Made by a program: the position numbers and the translations under genes. From the NCBI GenBank assembly GCA_030407085.1, contig CM059584.1, forward strand, positions 140,916,001 through 140,980,000: DNA of 64,000 bases, given 5' to 3'. The notes beneath the pieces were generated by a model. That model saw nothing but the letters and a program-made list of their open reading frames with translations. It did not search any database and was not told the origin of the DNA. Every line of letters starts with the position of its first letter. Position 1 is the first letter of the stretch. Positions 23,111 through 36,647 of this stretch are shown here, in pieces. The DNA is from Trichopria drosophilae (taxonomy: Eukaryota; Arthropoda; Insecta; Hymenoptera; Diapriidae).

Positions 23111-26100
23111 TATTAGTTGTTTTAATGAGTGCCTGCTTCAAAACATGAGTTACTAAAACCAGGAACTTGCTGCCCTGGTTTTTGAGAAAGTAATATATAT
23201 AAGACCCTCTAAAGATGTGGTACTAGGCTGTTTGATATGACAAAAAAAACATCTTTATTCGAATGTTAAGATTCAAACGAATTCCTGATATAATAATATG
23301 TCATATTCCTAGAATAAAAAGCAATATCTGTAAAATTCTCCTTTTTTCATTCAAATTTTTATGATTTAGACACAATTTCTTGATTGTAATATATTTATCT
23401 GAAAATATGAATGTATAATACAATGATTTCTTTTGTTTATTCATTTATAATAAATTTTTCTAAACACAATAAAACGTTAGTAATAATCACGGGGTGAAAC
23501 AATTGTGTAATATAAATCATATTTAAACTTGAGTGACAAATTATAAATATTTTTTTATCTCGAATCAATAAATTTATTTGATTAATTGATTCATAAAAAA
23601 TGAGGTGCAATTAAAAGGCAAATTGCTCTACATTTGTTTTAGTTTGCACTTGTTTGAACTATCAATGTTTTCTTAACACTCCACTCCTAGTAAGAATACC
23701 AGAAAATAAATAATAAATGAGGGAAGGGCAGTAATGATCGCATTTGTCAGATACGACGCCGTCATTTAAGGTACACATTTCTACGTTATGCATAATATCT
23801 TACATATGACGCAAGGTGTCACTGTAGTAGCAATCACGTATCACATTTGTATCTCAAATAGCACGGTGGATTAATCATGCTTCATTTACTTCTAACACTG
23901 AATTAGTCATAACGGATTGCGCGAAACATATACCTACTTAGCTCTGTAACATTTGATTTTCTTTATGTAATCACGGCTATTTTTCTTTATTAGTGGAAGT
24001 TATCTAATTTTTGCAACAATTTCTATCTATCAATTTGAATTTATATTCAATATGTATGGATCAATTTAGCAATTAGTGTAATTTTATTACTTTTGAGGAA
24101 TTAATTCAGTATCGGAAATATCATAAAAAGTTTAAAGTTTTTTAAAAATAACTTCAGTAAGTACATTGCAATTTATGCAAAAAGCATGTTAGATTAAGTT
24201 AGGTTAGTTTCGGATAGATTCATCAAAGAATAATATCTCATTTTTCGATAAATTAATTACTTATATTATTAGTGATAAAAAATATTTTAATTGAAAAATG
24301 TTTTGTTTTTATGCTACTTCATAGTGACAGCTCCGTTGATAAATTCCGCTGTATCTAATTAATTTGTTTTTAATGGGAGCCCTAAACTATCGATTTATGC
24401 TCTTTTAACCAACAAATTTTGAATTAACAGGAGATACAATACCTTACTACTGTATAACCTATTTTTATTTAGTCAATTAATCAAATTTGTTTCTAATTAG
24501 ACATTTGTAACATATGTATAAAACATATGTTTTATTAATAATCCTTTTTTTCTGATTATTTACGTTTGAAATTAGCCACATTAAGGCCATACATTTTTCC
24601 TTGCGTTGATTTTATTTAAAAAGATGACATCTTGGTTTCTGCCATTTTAATAAATAAATCTGCTTTCATCTTTATTTAAACAAGTCACGTTTGATTGAAA
24701 GTTATTTTTAATTCACGATTTTTTACTTGCTAAATGGGAAATCGATTTCGTAATAATTGACCGTCTGAAAATCCAAATACACATTTTTAACAACATATCC
24801 AATGTTTTACATAACACGATTCTTAATCAACTAGCTTGATTTCGTCAACGATTTCAAAAACCAATAAATATATAAAGGGTGGTCAAAACAAATTTTAAAA
24901 AAATTTTCAAGGAACTTCTTGTAGAATATCGACAAAAATATATGCGTTGTTTTCCTTTCAAACAACATGAATCCGGCCCTAGTTTGAACTCGTAATGAAA
25001 AAATTGTTCAGTTTTTTCATGATAGTTTTTAAATCAACATTCTTGTTGTCAAAATCTTCTGGAAAACTTTATTGATTAACTTAAAAACATTAAAAACACT
25101 GTTTCAAACGAAAATAAACATTACGTATCATTTTTTAATAGCAATCAATTAAAACTATCAACAAAACGTGGTTAAAAAAAGTTTTTTACTTTTTTAATTT
25201 CTTTTTCATAAAAATGTTGTCAAATGTTTTAAAATATTGTAACATTAAAATTAAAAATATATCAACAAATTTATATTATATTAAAGAAGATATCGCAGTT
25301 TGAAATTCAATATTCTTATTGATTTTACATAAATTATAGGTTAATATAAGTAATAACAATAAATAAATCTTTCTGAATTTCTATGAAAAGCGTTAAATAA
25401 TATGGCGGACATTGAAAAACTGATAACAATTTTCTGCCAAAAATGCAGTAAACACATAGAAAATGGTTTTACTTTGTCCCATTCGTGTCAATGTTAATCT
25501 GATTTAACAATTTTATTTTAAATAAAAATAAATCCTATCAACTCAATTAGTACATTTTAATTATATATTCTGAAAGCATTACAAAGTAAGTATAATATGT
25601 TAATCTTTTATGAATGTTTTCAGAGAAAAATCCGAATAAATAATAGACATTTACCGGTTTGTCGATTTTTTAATTGGTTATGTTTTAAAAATCCAACGTA
25701 ATTGTTTCTTGGAATTTGAAAGAGAATTTTTATAAAAAAATAAATTTCGTTTAACAACCTTAATATTTATACATATCCTCAAAATATATATTATTGACTG
25801 TTTCGTATTTTGCGCCCTGTTTTTCAAATTTAATATTGTGTTGTAATAATTATTACTCCGAACTTATATCGGTTTTGCAGTTTCGCTAAATTCATTGCAT
25901 TTTCAACGTAACTGGAATCTAAATCAGCAAAAATAACAAATTTAAGCTTGTATCAGCATGCTCCTTGGTGTTAAATATGAATAGATAAAAACTTCCAACC
26001 ACAAACAAACTTTATAACTTTCAATTTTTGGGACTGTATATTGTAGTATTATTTAAGATTGTTTAGTACAATTTCAAGGGAAATGTAGAAAACAATCTTT

Positions 26101-26880
26101 GATGAGAAAATAATTTTTACGTTATGTAAGGAGTACTTATTTATGGAATTGTTATCCGTTCACAGAAAAATTTTTTTGAATAATAGTTGGGAGACACAAT
26201 TTCAGTATGCGAACATTTTTATAAATAATGATGGATATTGCTAGAATTGTTAAAATCGTTTACTATAAACACTGCCTATTTGTATTTTCACTTAACAAAA
26301 GACTCTCCAAGTTACTATCTAAAGACCAACTAACTTTTCTAAGTGTAGATCCAATGGGTTGAATGAATCATCTGATAAATAAGTCTCCTTCAGTAAAGTA
26401 AAAAGTATGTCAACTACTTTAGCTTACTTTTTAGATTATTTTAGCTTGCTCTTCTCAGAATTGTCATACCAATAAATACTGCTAATCGTGTGGTCGATTT
26501 GCTTGAAAACATTGTCTCAATTTTCTCTCTATAAACAGCGAATTCAGGCTCTATGGAATTTAAAGATTAATTTTGCTGAATAACCTAATTTGGAATCAAA
26601 ACAAAGAAATAAAAATATGTATATGTTTTAAAATAACCAGTAAAATTCAAAAATATTTTATTGTCATTACGATTTTTATTAAAAAATAAAAAAAAAAATC
26701 ACATTTTATTATTTTTGTCCGAAAATCCTTTTTCTTCAATTAAAAAACGGTGTTATTTTTCCACTTATTTTAACAAATTGCGTTTCAAGAGTATACGTCA
26801 AATTCTGACAAACGCTAATGCTGTATGCATTTCTTAATAATCACGAAAAATCATCCTTAAATTTCACCGATCATTTTTCT
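23111..26880. other. AT-rich gene desert, nothing seen
   Basis: No frame with coding character and no RNA gene recognised. The patches are A/T-rich simple sequence. A GGGTGGTCAAAACAAATTTT start near 24878 resembles an element tip but has no partner. Confidence 0.55.
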
Positions 26881-27310
26881 TGATGAAACCAAAGAGAACT
26901 AATTGAAAAAGCGAGAGTAATCACAACCTGTTACGTAATAACGTAATTTCTCACCCAGTTGCATGGCGAAGCTGGCGATTCCAAGTGGATTCGCTACCAT
27001 TAAGTAATCCGACACCTAGCCGGCATTCATAATAAGCCGATCATTAAAGATTTTATGGCTAGAAGCATAATTACGGACCGAATGTGCATTTTCGTATACC
27101 GACGCAAAAATCCCATGCACACGTATGTTGCGTGAAGGAGAATTTTAAATGCAAAATCACCGGAGATTTTCATGAAGATAGGATTCCGTTTTCACGCGGC
27201 AAGGCTTTTGGCAATTTCCGAATCATGATTGCAACCATTGTCGGATCGAAACGCCTTAATTGCACTTTGTTGTCGCTAGAATGAATGCGGACGTACCGTT
27301 GACACGATTA
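26881..27310. promoter_or_regulatory. GC-richer island, possible enhancer
   Basis: Composition shifts abruptly from the surrounding A/T-rich DNA to more balanced sequence with CpGs and no repeats. The open frame at 27084-27284 lacks protein-like features. Distal regulatory DNA is an inference from composition only. Confidence 0.3.
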
Positions 27311-27736
27311 CGAAATTCCGGGGATTGTTATATAAATAAATGAATGTAGATCGAATTTTATTCATACATTCTCGGCATCTTATGTAACGGCGTTTGTAAT
27401 GCGAGTACACGAGTAATGTGTTGTATTATCCAGAGTATCTTAAAAATTGTTTTAACAATTGGAATATGACATAAACTGCCACTATCAGATGAATTTTACG
27501 CAATCGCATTTCCGGGGGCTTGCCTTTTAAGTGTTTGTGCCCATTCGAGGCATATTTTCATAGATCTGTGGTGAACTTAGATATTTTGGTCGGAGTTTGC
27601 TTTCTTTTTTCCTTGCGAAAGACAACAGGGAAGGTGTGTCATACAAAAGCCAGGAATTCTTCAGTAGTGCACTGGTAGTAATTTTACATTTCCCAAATAT
27701 TTAGATTGAGGTACGCACAGATAGCTGGGACATATT

Positions 27737-28217
27737 CACTGAGAGAAATGTTTGTTTACAGTTAATGTAATAGCTTCATAGTAAAGCTAACAGAAGATTT
27801 TGATCTTATGGAAAGGTACTTTATTCTGAAGTTACCGTAATGAGATTCGGTTAAATTTGGCATGTTAATAGTTAACATAAGAATTTTAAATATTCATGTT
27901 GGGATGATTGGAGATAAACAAACATACACGCGCAGTTACTCGATTCTTTGCGAATTTTTCGACACATTGTTGGCATGCGCAGTTCAAACGACAGAATTTA
28001 ATGTAAGCTTTATTAACAGGTAACCAACGCTCATTGGATTTTAAAATTTTATAGTTAATATACAAGAACTTTGCTGACATACAGGAAAGATTTGCTATTC
28101 ATTTCATCTCAAAGTTACCTGTCGTTATTGACTTTACAGTTACTTTTATAACTGCAGTTAATGTAAGAGCTTTGAAATTAGGTTACATTAACTATTAGTA
28201 AATAATTTCTCTCAGTG
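27737..28217. mobile_element. MITE with CACTGAGAGAAAT ends
   Basis: CACTGAGAGAAATGTTTG at the left is mirrored by ATTTCTCTCAGTG at the right, and the next block TTACAGTTAATGTAA is mirrored by TTACATTAACTATTAGTAA. The interior (about 480 bp total) has no coding frame. Superfamily uncertain. Confidence 0.75.
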
Positions 28218-28599
28218 TACATTGAGAGAGTGAATTATTGGAATTTTGATGAATTGTATTTATTATAAATAGATATTTCGCTCAATTAACGAATAATTTT
28301 AAAGATTTTTTATATTTCATTTTTGTGCATTTTATGACAAAAATAGCTCAAAGCTACGAATCATTTGTATGCATTGAAATTAATTTCAAAGTTTTCTTTA
28401 TTAGTCTTGGGGTTTTTGTAAGTTATTTAACCAATGATTTATTTTCAGCAAGGCCATTAACAAAGTGGAATTTTTTATACATAAATATTAATAATTCACA
28501 CCCTCTTTAAATCTTTATATAAAATGGATGAATGTCAATGAAAAAAACTCCAAGTTCACATCTGAAAAAGACTAATAAAGTCTAAAATCATCCTCAAAG

Positions 28600-28860
28600 T
28601 ACCTGCTAGACAAACTTAGCTGGCATGAGCTGAACAAATTTATTTGGATAAATACAAACCGGTGAATTCAATTTGTTGTCACACCTGCACCAAGTCTTTT
28701 TATGCCGGTAAAATAATCGGAAAGGCATTGTTTGCCGCCGGGAACCACAGCTGTGCTTCTGCGCATGTGCAAAGGGCGATCGAGCATTTTTTATGCCGCC
28801 CGCGACCCTGCTCATCGCCCTCGCAGCAATTACTTCATTTCCGCCCTAGATACATAACAT
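28600..28860. promoter_or_regulatory. Possible enhancer with clustered factor motifs
   Basis: A GC-rich island in A/T-rich DNA holds an E-box CACCTG (28683-28688), AACCACAGCTGTG (28743-28755; a Runt-type site fused to an E-box) and TTTATGCCG twice (28699-28707 and 28790-28798; TTTATG is the core of caudal/Abd-B-type homeodomain sites). The target gene is not in view. Motif clustering is seen; function is inferred. Confidence 0.35.
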
Positions 28861-29542
28861 GATATTAATTTTTCATTTGAATTAAGCTTTTTCAGATATT
28901 TACTCACCATTACAATACTCCGCAGTACAAACCTCCTTTTGAAAAACAATTAATACATACCCCAAACTTTGTAAGTCACTCCATTTAGGCTAGTTTCCCG
29001 TACTCTACTTTTCGAAGATTTTTGTGCTGCATTTTTTGAGATCGCATGCGCGAAACATGATGAATTCATGACGTTACCTTTTGCGATAAATACGTCTTTC
29101 ATTTTAGTTGGACAAAAGGACAAAACATTCTTAGAACTCATCAAGAAATGTACCATAATGTTTGCGTATATATTTAAAATATTTCTAAAAATTTGACTAA
29201 AATGTTTTTAAAATATCATTACAAAAATTTGAAAATATTCCAGCATATTCTTCAATAATTTCTAAAAACTTTTCATTCGCAGAATTTAAATAAAATCATC
29301 GTTTTTTCGCTAGAACGTCCAGAAATTTTACAATGAAATTTTCATTGAGGACATCATTTTGAGATTGTTAAAATGAAGTGTCGTAAAAAACATAATTTTT
29401 CATAAAATTCATGGGGTTCCTGATGGTTGATACTTAATTTTGATGCCAGAATACTGAAGAGCGACCTCAAACATTTTTGTGCAGGGTAAAAAGTATACTT
29501 TCAGGCGTTAATGGATTTTTGTCTGATGGTAACAATTTTTTC
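28861..29542. other. AT-rich intergenic DNA, nothing seen
   Basis: No coding signal or repeat structure recognised. Confidence 0.5.
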
Positions 29543-29546
29543 TTAA

Positions 29547-30837
29547 CCCATTAAGTCTCCAAACGGCAAAATATGTAGCTTACGTTTTAGCTCAGAAAAC
29601 TTTGTGAAAAAGTAAGAAAATCTTTTGGAAAATACCCAACCCTACTATTTTCGGGTATGCTCTACACGATAAAATGGTTTAAAAATTTCAAAAATTTGAT
29701 TTTCAATTGTTAATTAACAATTTAGAAAAAAAAATACGAATTTTTTATGAAAAATTTTTTATCCATCAAAAATTTGAGTGGGAAGGAATGTTTTATTTTT
29801 GTCGCAAATATGCATAAAGGTGCACAAAATACCTAAGCTTTACAACCAGCTTTGGCTTTTTATCGTACGATTTTTTTAAACACGATGGCGGCCAAAAAAC
29901 GAAAGCTAAAAAATCAAACGGTCAGTTTACTATTGTTTTTGACGTTTTTTTCATTGGAATCGTGCATGAATTTATTGAATTATTTCAGTGCTTAAATATA
30001 ATACTTTTTTTTAAATAACTATAAAAATGGTTAATATGAAATATCATGTTTTTAAGGTTTTAAAAAGTCGTTTTTTTCCGGTTTCTCATTATTATTTCAA
30101 CAGAAACTAATGCAAAAACCTGAATAACGTTGAATTTCGAAATACTTATTGATGATCTGATACTTTTAGGGTAAAATTCATAATATAGACATAGACACAG
30201 ACATTGGTCAGATTTACTTGCCACTTTATGCCACCATTTGGCTAATCGTGCAAGGTTCATCATCATCCCACACAGGACGACGCAACATATATACAATTCA
30301 CATAAAACCGTAAAAAACGACTTTTTAAAACCTTAAAAACATTATTTTTCATATTTAACACTTTTTGTAGTTATTTTTTTTTTAAATATTATATTTAAGT
30401 ATATTGTTACTGAAATAATTGAATAATTTGCACGATTCCAACGTCAAAAACAGAAGTAAAATGAACGTTTGATTTTTTAGCTTTCCTTTTTTAACCGCCA
30501 TTTTGTTTAAAAAAATCGTATGATAAAACGCCAAAGCTGGTTGTAAAGCTTAGATATTTTGTGCACCTTTGTGCATATTTGCAACAAAAATAAAAAATTC
30601 CTTCCCACTCAAATTTTTGATTGATAAAAAATGTTTCATAAAAAATTCGTTTTTTTTTCTAAATTGCTAATTAACAATTAAAAATCAAATTTTTGAAATT
30701 TTTAAACCATTCTATCGTATAGAGCATACCCGAAAATAGTAGGGTTGGGTATTTTCCAAAAGATTTTCTTACTTTTTCACAAAGTTTTCTGAGCTAAAAC
30801 GTAAGCTACAAATTTTGCCTTTTTGGGACTTAATTGG
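29547..30837. mobile_element. Large piggyBac-type foldback element with TTAA ends
   Basis: The left end is TTAA (29543-29546) followed by CCCATTAAGTC; the right end is GACTTAATTGG followed by TTAA (30838-30841). The arms are about 530 bases each. Inverse partners include GTAGCTTACGTTTTAGCTCA, CCCAACCCTACTATTTTCGG, AATTTGAGTGGGAAGGAA, and AGCTTTACAACCAGCTTTGG with its mirror CCAAAGCTGGTTGTAAAGCT. The loop is about 235 bases. There is no transposase. TTAA duplication and a CC start fit the piggyBac superfamily. Confidence 0.85.
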
Positions 30838-30949
30838 TTAAGTTAACGAGATACATATTTCATGAACGATCAAAATTAAAATAAAAAATTCCACTTTTTT
30901 GAGAATCGAATTTTTTTTCAAAAAATATATGACAATGAAACCGATCAGT

Positions 30950-31560
30950 CCTATGGTTTTTCAGTGTAGCAAATCGCAGTAAGGGCGATAACTATGATCC
31001 CGACGATTGCAATTACATATCTATTTCGCAAGGAGTCATTCGAATCGTAGATCACACAGCATAGATCATAAGGTACAACGATCCTCGTGTACAACAAGTA
31101 GGTGGTGGGTTGTTGATTGGAAACATACATCGTTTAGTAAGACGTCGTCCTGTCGCAGCAAACACCAAGTTAGTAACGGTTCACGTACTTTCGATTACGT
31201 AAGCCTGGAAGTGGATTATGCATAATTGCTTCGTCGTCGATCGACTTCAATGCCGAATAATAACGAACGATACCAGATTGAGTTTCAATGTTCCGATTAG
31301 GCGCGATTGGCATGATCTCTCACGTACTTCATCAAAACCGTATCCATGCTTATTGGCGGCAGGAAACGGATGATTTATGGCGAGAGCCGATCGAACAAAT
31401 ATGAGCCTCAGAGTTAAATGGCTTTCATAAACATTTGATTTATTTCTACATTACCGACGTCGAAACCGCAAAATCAACCAACGTCTAATTCGGTCGAACC
31501 GATTATGGAGAAAACTTTTTCATTGCGCGAATAATACCTCTGTAAGCATACCTTAATTTT
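30950..31560. promoter_or_regulatory. CpG-richer island, possible enhancer
   Basis: About 600 bases of balanced, non-repetitive sequence between two transposon-rich stretches. It has homeodomain/POU-like words (TATGCATAATTG at about 31217) and several ATCGATC/CGATCGA words. No open frame is convincing. Confidence 0.35.
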
Positions 31561-32434
31561 TGACGTGATATATGTGTAATGTTTCGATTATTTTTCGTTT
31601 TGGTGTATTTCAGCGATGAAAATGTAGGTAAAAAGACCAGGGACGTATATTTTTTAGTATTTGCCTTAAGGTGGACTCATAGTCTAAAATTATGTATTGG
31701 TCAACAATTTTTCATTACTGTGTTAGACATTGACAAACTGATATTTTAAAATATTGCAGGAACAAGAAATAATTTTGTTACAAAATCAAATTTTTTGTAT
31801 AGATGTGCATATATTATTCGGAAGGTCAAATGGAAAATCTGGTCAAATCGGTTAATAGTAACGATGCTCTATGATCTGAAGACATGTTTCTTCGAGGAGT
31901 ACCAGTTGGTCTCTAATTCCAAAAACTAAGTTGAATGAAGATAATGCAATAGTATCTGTACTTCGTGACAGATGTTAATTTTTCAGGAAATCTAACATCA
32001 TATAGCTTGGTTCAATACAGGATTTGATGCCAATGTTACTTCATGATTATCAATACCAAATTCAATTGATTAATCTGGAAAATAGTTCCAGCATTATCAA
32101 GACGAATGATATCCTACATGTTCAAGTAGATATCTATATAAGATTGATAATACTCTAATTAAACATCGATATTCGGCCTTATTTAGTAACCAACTTAAAA
32201 ATACGACGACTTTATATTTATAGTACCTTTTTTTGTAATAACTCTTAAGTAGATAATGTCATCCAACATCAAACAACGACAGAAATTAACTTTTGGCTAA
32301 ATGATGAGTCAGACAGTAAGGGCTTAAGTTGTAGCTATTGTAGCTTACATATAGTTCAGATAACCAAACAAGTTCAAGTAACTGGAAGGATTCATTTACA
32401 TCATGATTTTATGCAACTAGTCGGAACACACATG
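31561..32434. other. AT-rich intergenic DNA, nothing seen
   Basis: No gene, repeat or RNA recognised. Confidence 0.5.
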
Positions 32435-32438
32435 TTAA

Positions 32439-33242
32439 CCCCTTCGTAGTCGATGACGTGTATAGACACAAGCAGATTTTTGGCTACAAAAAAACATAGA
32501 TTTGTCCACAAATTGATACTCGGGGGTTTTCGGGGTCGCTGGTTACGAATCCGAACTCAGATTTTGAAAATTCAAAATGGCGGATGCAATATGGCGGACG
32601 ACATTTTCAAAAATTCGTCGCATTCATTTGAAACTCGATACTTGAATGTTTGCGATGATTACCAACAACTTTTTAAACGATAATAAATTGAAAGTTTTAC
32701 CCCCACAGTTAGCTGGTAAGTATACTACATTACATACGACTCCAGAGTGTGCCACGTGGAGGTATGCAGTCGGATTTTACACTCCTTATTTTTTTTTTGT
32801 TTTATATTTTATCATTATTTTTTTTTTTTAATTTAAAAAAAAATTTTTTTTTACTTTCTTTAAATTGAAATTTTTTTTTGGTTTTTATTTTTTATGAATC
32901 AAATTTTATTAGTGATATTTGAAGCAATTTTTGTTCTAAAATTTTTTGCAGGTCTGAGTAATTGCAGGATTAATTTTTTTTTAAATGATAATATGAGTTC
33001 GGAATCGTAATTAGCTACCTCGGAAACCCCCGAGTAATGAGTTTCTAGTGAATTCGATGAATTTTTGAAAATGTCGTCCGCCATATTGGATCCGCCATTT
33101 TAAATTTTCCAAATCTGAATTTGGATTCGTAATCAGCGACCTGAAATACTATAGTATGCTCATTTGCGCAAATTTAAGTTTTCTAAAAAGTTGTCGACAT
33201 TTTGAACCCACTTATGAGATTTTGGTCTCAACTGCGAAGGGG
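32439..33242. mobile_element. piggyBac-type non-autonomous element with TTAA duplication
   Basis: TTAA (32435-32438) precedes CCCCTTCGTAG, and CTGCGAAGGGG precedes TTAA (33243-33246). Inner mirrored blocks include TACGAATCC, CAAAATGGCGGATGC, ATATGGCGGACGACATTTTC and the CCCCGA/TCGGGG words. The centre is A/T homopolymer. No transposase frame. Length is 804 bp. Confidence 0.85.
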
Positions 33243-33246
33243 TTAA

Positions 33247-34530
33247 GCCCAACGGTATTCGATTCGGTCCTTCAGATCAAAAGTTAAAATGTCGGAATCA
33301 CGAAATCGCTGAAAATGGCGAAACAATTCTTCTATGACCCAGAAATCGACATTTTAGATTTTTCGACTTTAAACGTCAAACAAATTTTTTTTGCTAATCT
33401 TTCTAAAAATATGTATGATTTTGTCGACAGCTTCAAAATTGAGAACTTTATCGCAATTTTAGCGAAAAATGTTACAATATTTACACATATAACGTGTGGT
33501 AATATATAAACTATTTTTTACATTATAATTAAATTTCAAACAAATTTTCTGTAGATTTTTGTTTAACCCGTTTCTTCCTGAAGTACTTGAATTTAATAAT
33601 TTCATAAATTAATAAAGTTTATATTTATTACATAAGGTACGTTCTTAAGGAAATAATCATCAAATCGTTCTGAAATAACCATCTTTATTGTATTTTTTCT
33701 GATCTTTCGAAATCGGGTTTCAGACTGACGCTATCTGCCGGTATTTTTTCACAATGGCGTCTTAAATGTAAAAAAACGTGATTTCTGGTAGTATCAATAA
33801 TTATACTCAAAGTTAGATATGTTAGTAAATGCAAGATGGAGGATTCAAGATGAAGTCCTTCATCACATATCTGCCAAGCCAAATTTGACAATGACTATCT
33901 GGATGAATTTTATTATAATTTTGTATACAAATATTTCTGAAGCTGATGATACAAAACTGCCAAATTGTCAGATTTCTAAAATTCAAAATGGCGGATCTAA
34001 TATTGCGGAAGAATTTTTGCAGATTGGTCGGATGTTTTTGAAACTTGTTACTTCAGGGTTATCGAGGTCGCTGATTACGAATCCGGCGTCAGATTTCAAA
34101 CATTCAAAATTTCGGATTTAATATGGCGTTAAGAAATTCGGAGAAAAAGAGAATTTTTTTTTCCCTTGTTTTTGTGATTTTTGCGGTTTTTATTATTTTT
34201 GATTAATTATTTTTTTTTTGCTTGTGCTATTTTTTGTGTTTTTACTTTCTATTTTTCTCAGATTTCTCTTATTCCGGATTTTTTGTCGTCAAATATCTTA
34301 AATTGAAGAAAGCGGTGTGAATAGGGCAAACAAAATGGACGAATTCACTTTATTTTCAGAATCTAGAAACTGGACAATTTGTGAGTAGGCTTGATACGAA
34401 TTTTAAGTCTACAGGCAAAATAAGAAATTTTGACGTATTTGTATTTAGATGTCTGCTCTTCTAACGTCGTTTTAATTTCGAAAACTGAACAAAGGATTCG
34501 TAATCAGCGTCCCCGAAAAACCCCGGTTAT
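33247..34530. repeat. Relics related to the 32.4-kb element
   Basis: Words typical of the neighbouring element recur: CAAAATGGCGGATC (33984-33997), GGTCGCTGATTACGAATCCGG at about 34068, TTCGTAATCAGCGTCCCCGA at about 34496. This suggests one or two diverged or truncated copies. Boundaries are unclear and nothing coding is supported. Confidence 0.5.
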
Positions 34531-35706
34531 TCACTTGCAATAAAAGTATGGCTATTTTCTAAGAAAGTTTTTTTGCCATCTATATAGTTGTGTGTTTTCA
34601 CTTCCAAATTTTTCCGATTTTTGAAATTCTAAGATTGTATAGTCCACAGGATATGAAGTTTGTTTAGTCTCAATCAAGACTATTGTAAGAATTCTTCAAT
34701 TGTTTTTGAATGAACTTAAACTATTTCAGAAAATATTTGGGAAAATTTATCAAATGCTTCGAATTATATCGTTTTTTAGCGAAATGAATAAGAGGCGCGA
34801 AGGTAGAATTGATAGTTGGCGGAGCCAAGGCGGATGCAGTATGCGAGAAGTCGAAATTCTTGGCAACAAAGTAGTAGGCTTCCTACTACCATAAGGATTG
34901 CGGTCGTTGGATGTTTATATCCGTGATAGTGGCCCTCTCTGTCCCCAAATAAATGGCCCACCGCGTTTAGTTTTTCGGCCACTGCAAGCAGCATTCTTGG
35001 CTATTTGAAATTGAAACGATAAATTGCGAGCGTTTCATTAAAATACATTTTTATCAGTATACAACAGCTCTTCGTTCATATTTCATCAATTTTAACATTT
35101 TTATGTTGCTTTCATATTGTATGCACGCAGGTGTCTGTAAAAGGTGTTCGGTACAATGAAAATGCACTCACATTCTGAATTCAGGACTTTGTTCGCCATA
35201 ATATATTAAAAAATGCAATATTGAAAATCTTTTTTTTTTGTTATCTGAGTAACAAAACATTACTGAATCCTGCAAAGTAGACAAATTTTCAGGAGTATCA
35301 AAGAATTAAGAAACTTATAATAGAAATCAGAATATGAGCCTGGCAAATACTGAAGTTAGTTTCGCCGCCACCAGGCGCGAACGCGACAGCAGCATTCCTA
35401 CAAGAGGCAAAGAACCTTTTACGGCAGTACAAACAATTCGAATTATTTGTTGACATTTATTCCGATTTTTATGATGAAATCAAAATAGAACCTAATTCCA
35501 ATGGCAAAAACTGTCCTCCCACTAAATCACTTTCGAGACAAAAAACAATTTACAAACCATAATACAAGAAAAAACTCGATAAGGATGTTTTTAATACAGA
35601 AACGTGGGAGTGATGTTTACCAAATTCCTTTTGTTCGTGAAATCTGTGCAGGGAAATACGACAGATTATGCAATTGAATGTCTCAAGAGTGACTTCAGGG
35701 TGCTAA
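34531..35706. other. Intergenic DNA, nothing certain
   Basis: A GC-richer patch at 34780-35000 has a 72-codon minus-strand frame with no recognisable domain. 35340-35560 is of mixed composition and may belong to the retroelement relic that follows. Confidence 0.35.
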
Positions 35707-35874
35707 ATGTGCCTTGGCATTCAGACGCTTTCGCGGCTTCTTAACGGAAGGAATCCCAAAATAACGATCTATACCGACCATGCCAACATTGCGTGCGGAA
35801 AAACAAAACTCTTATTAAAAAACTACAGAGACGCCGCCGTGCGACCGGTAAAAGGCTCCAAAATTCTGTACTGA
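35707..35874 (+). pseudogene. Possible retroelement RNase H fragment
   Basis: A 55-codon frame contains LLNGRNPKITIYTDHANI. The pattern hydrophobic strand, then TDH, after an L-x-G turn resembles the RNase H segment of Ty3-type retrotransposon polyproteins, where this aspartate is catalytic. The frame is closed on both sides and no reverse transcriptase is seen nearby. A short relic or a coincidence. Confidence 0.3.
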
Positions 35875-36089
35875 AAGGTCGATCCTAAAATAAACTGCAT
35901 TTTCGAAAATGATTTGACTGCGAAAGGTAATGACGGGAGTGCTATAATATAAACGCTAATGCAGAAAAATGTTTATGCTTTGAGATGTTAATAATTTACA
36001 AAAAATTGTTTAGTTATATGAATTTCATATGAATAAATGTCAAAAATATATCATATAGGGAAACACAGAATGACATTGTTGTTTGCCCT

Positions 36090-36277
36090 GAAATGTTTAC
36101 AGTATTTTTTAAAAACTTTTTTTACTTTTCAAAATCCGAAATTTTATGAATGCCATATTCTACAAGTTCAGTTAATATTAACTCCGACGATCCTTTCCGA
36201 AAATTTGTTAGATTCTTTTCACAAAATGCAATCGATGAAAACTGCAGTGCAAATATAACCACTCAGGCCTTAATGGG
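36090..36277. repeat. Right end of a CCCATTAAG foldback family member
   Basis: CTTAATGGG followed by TTAA (36278-36281) is the inverse of the TTAACCCATTAAG tip of the 29.5-kb element. The left end was not located, so this is probably a truncated copy; the left limit given is arbitrary. Confidence 0.4.
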
Positions 36278-36647
36278 TTAAGAGTTGTTTAATCCGAGTG
36301 GTAGGAGTCAGTTTCGACTAATCCGTACTAGTATCATATACTGTTTTTTCAACTACTTAATTTTGCATCCATCTTTTGCTGTGATCAACGAGAACATTTA
36401 CTATGAATTTAAAAATAATCAAATTGGAAACAAGAAAAATAAGGTTTGAATACACAAAAACAAATTGGAAAGACTTTCATATCAATTGAGTGATTGGATT
36501 TAAACAACTTAGATTGTTTGCAAACATGTTCATCAAAATAAAATTGGCAAATAGCTGAGCAATCAAAGACACGATTAGCTCCGTATCGATCTCTGAATCA
36601 TCCAATTCGTTCTGCAAATGCAAGAAGCTGTCTCGCATTTTGCAGAA

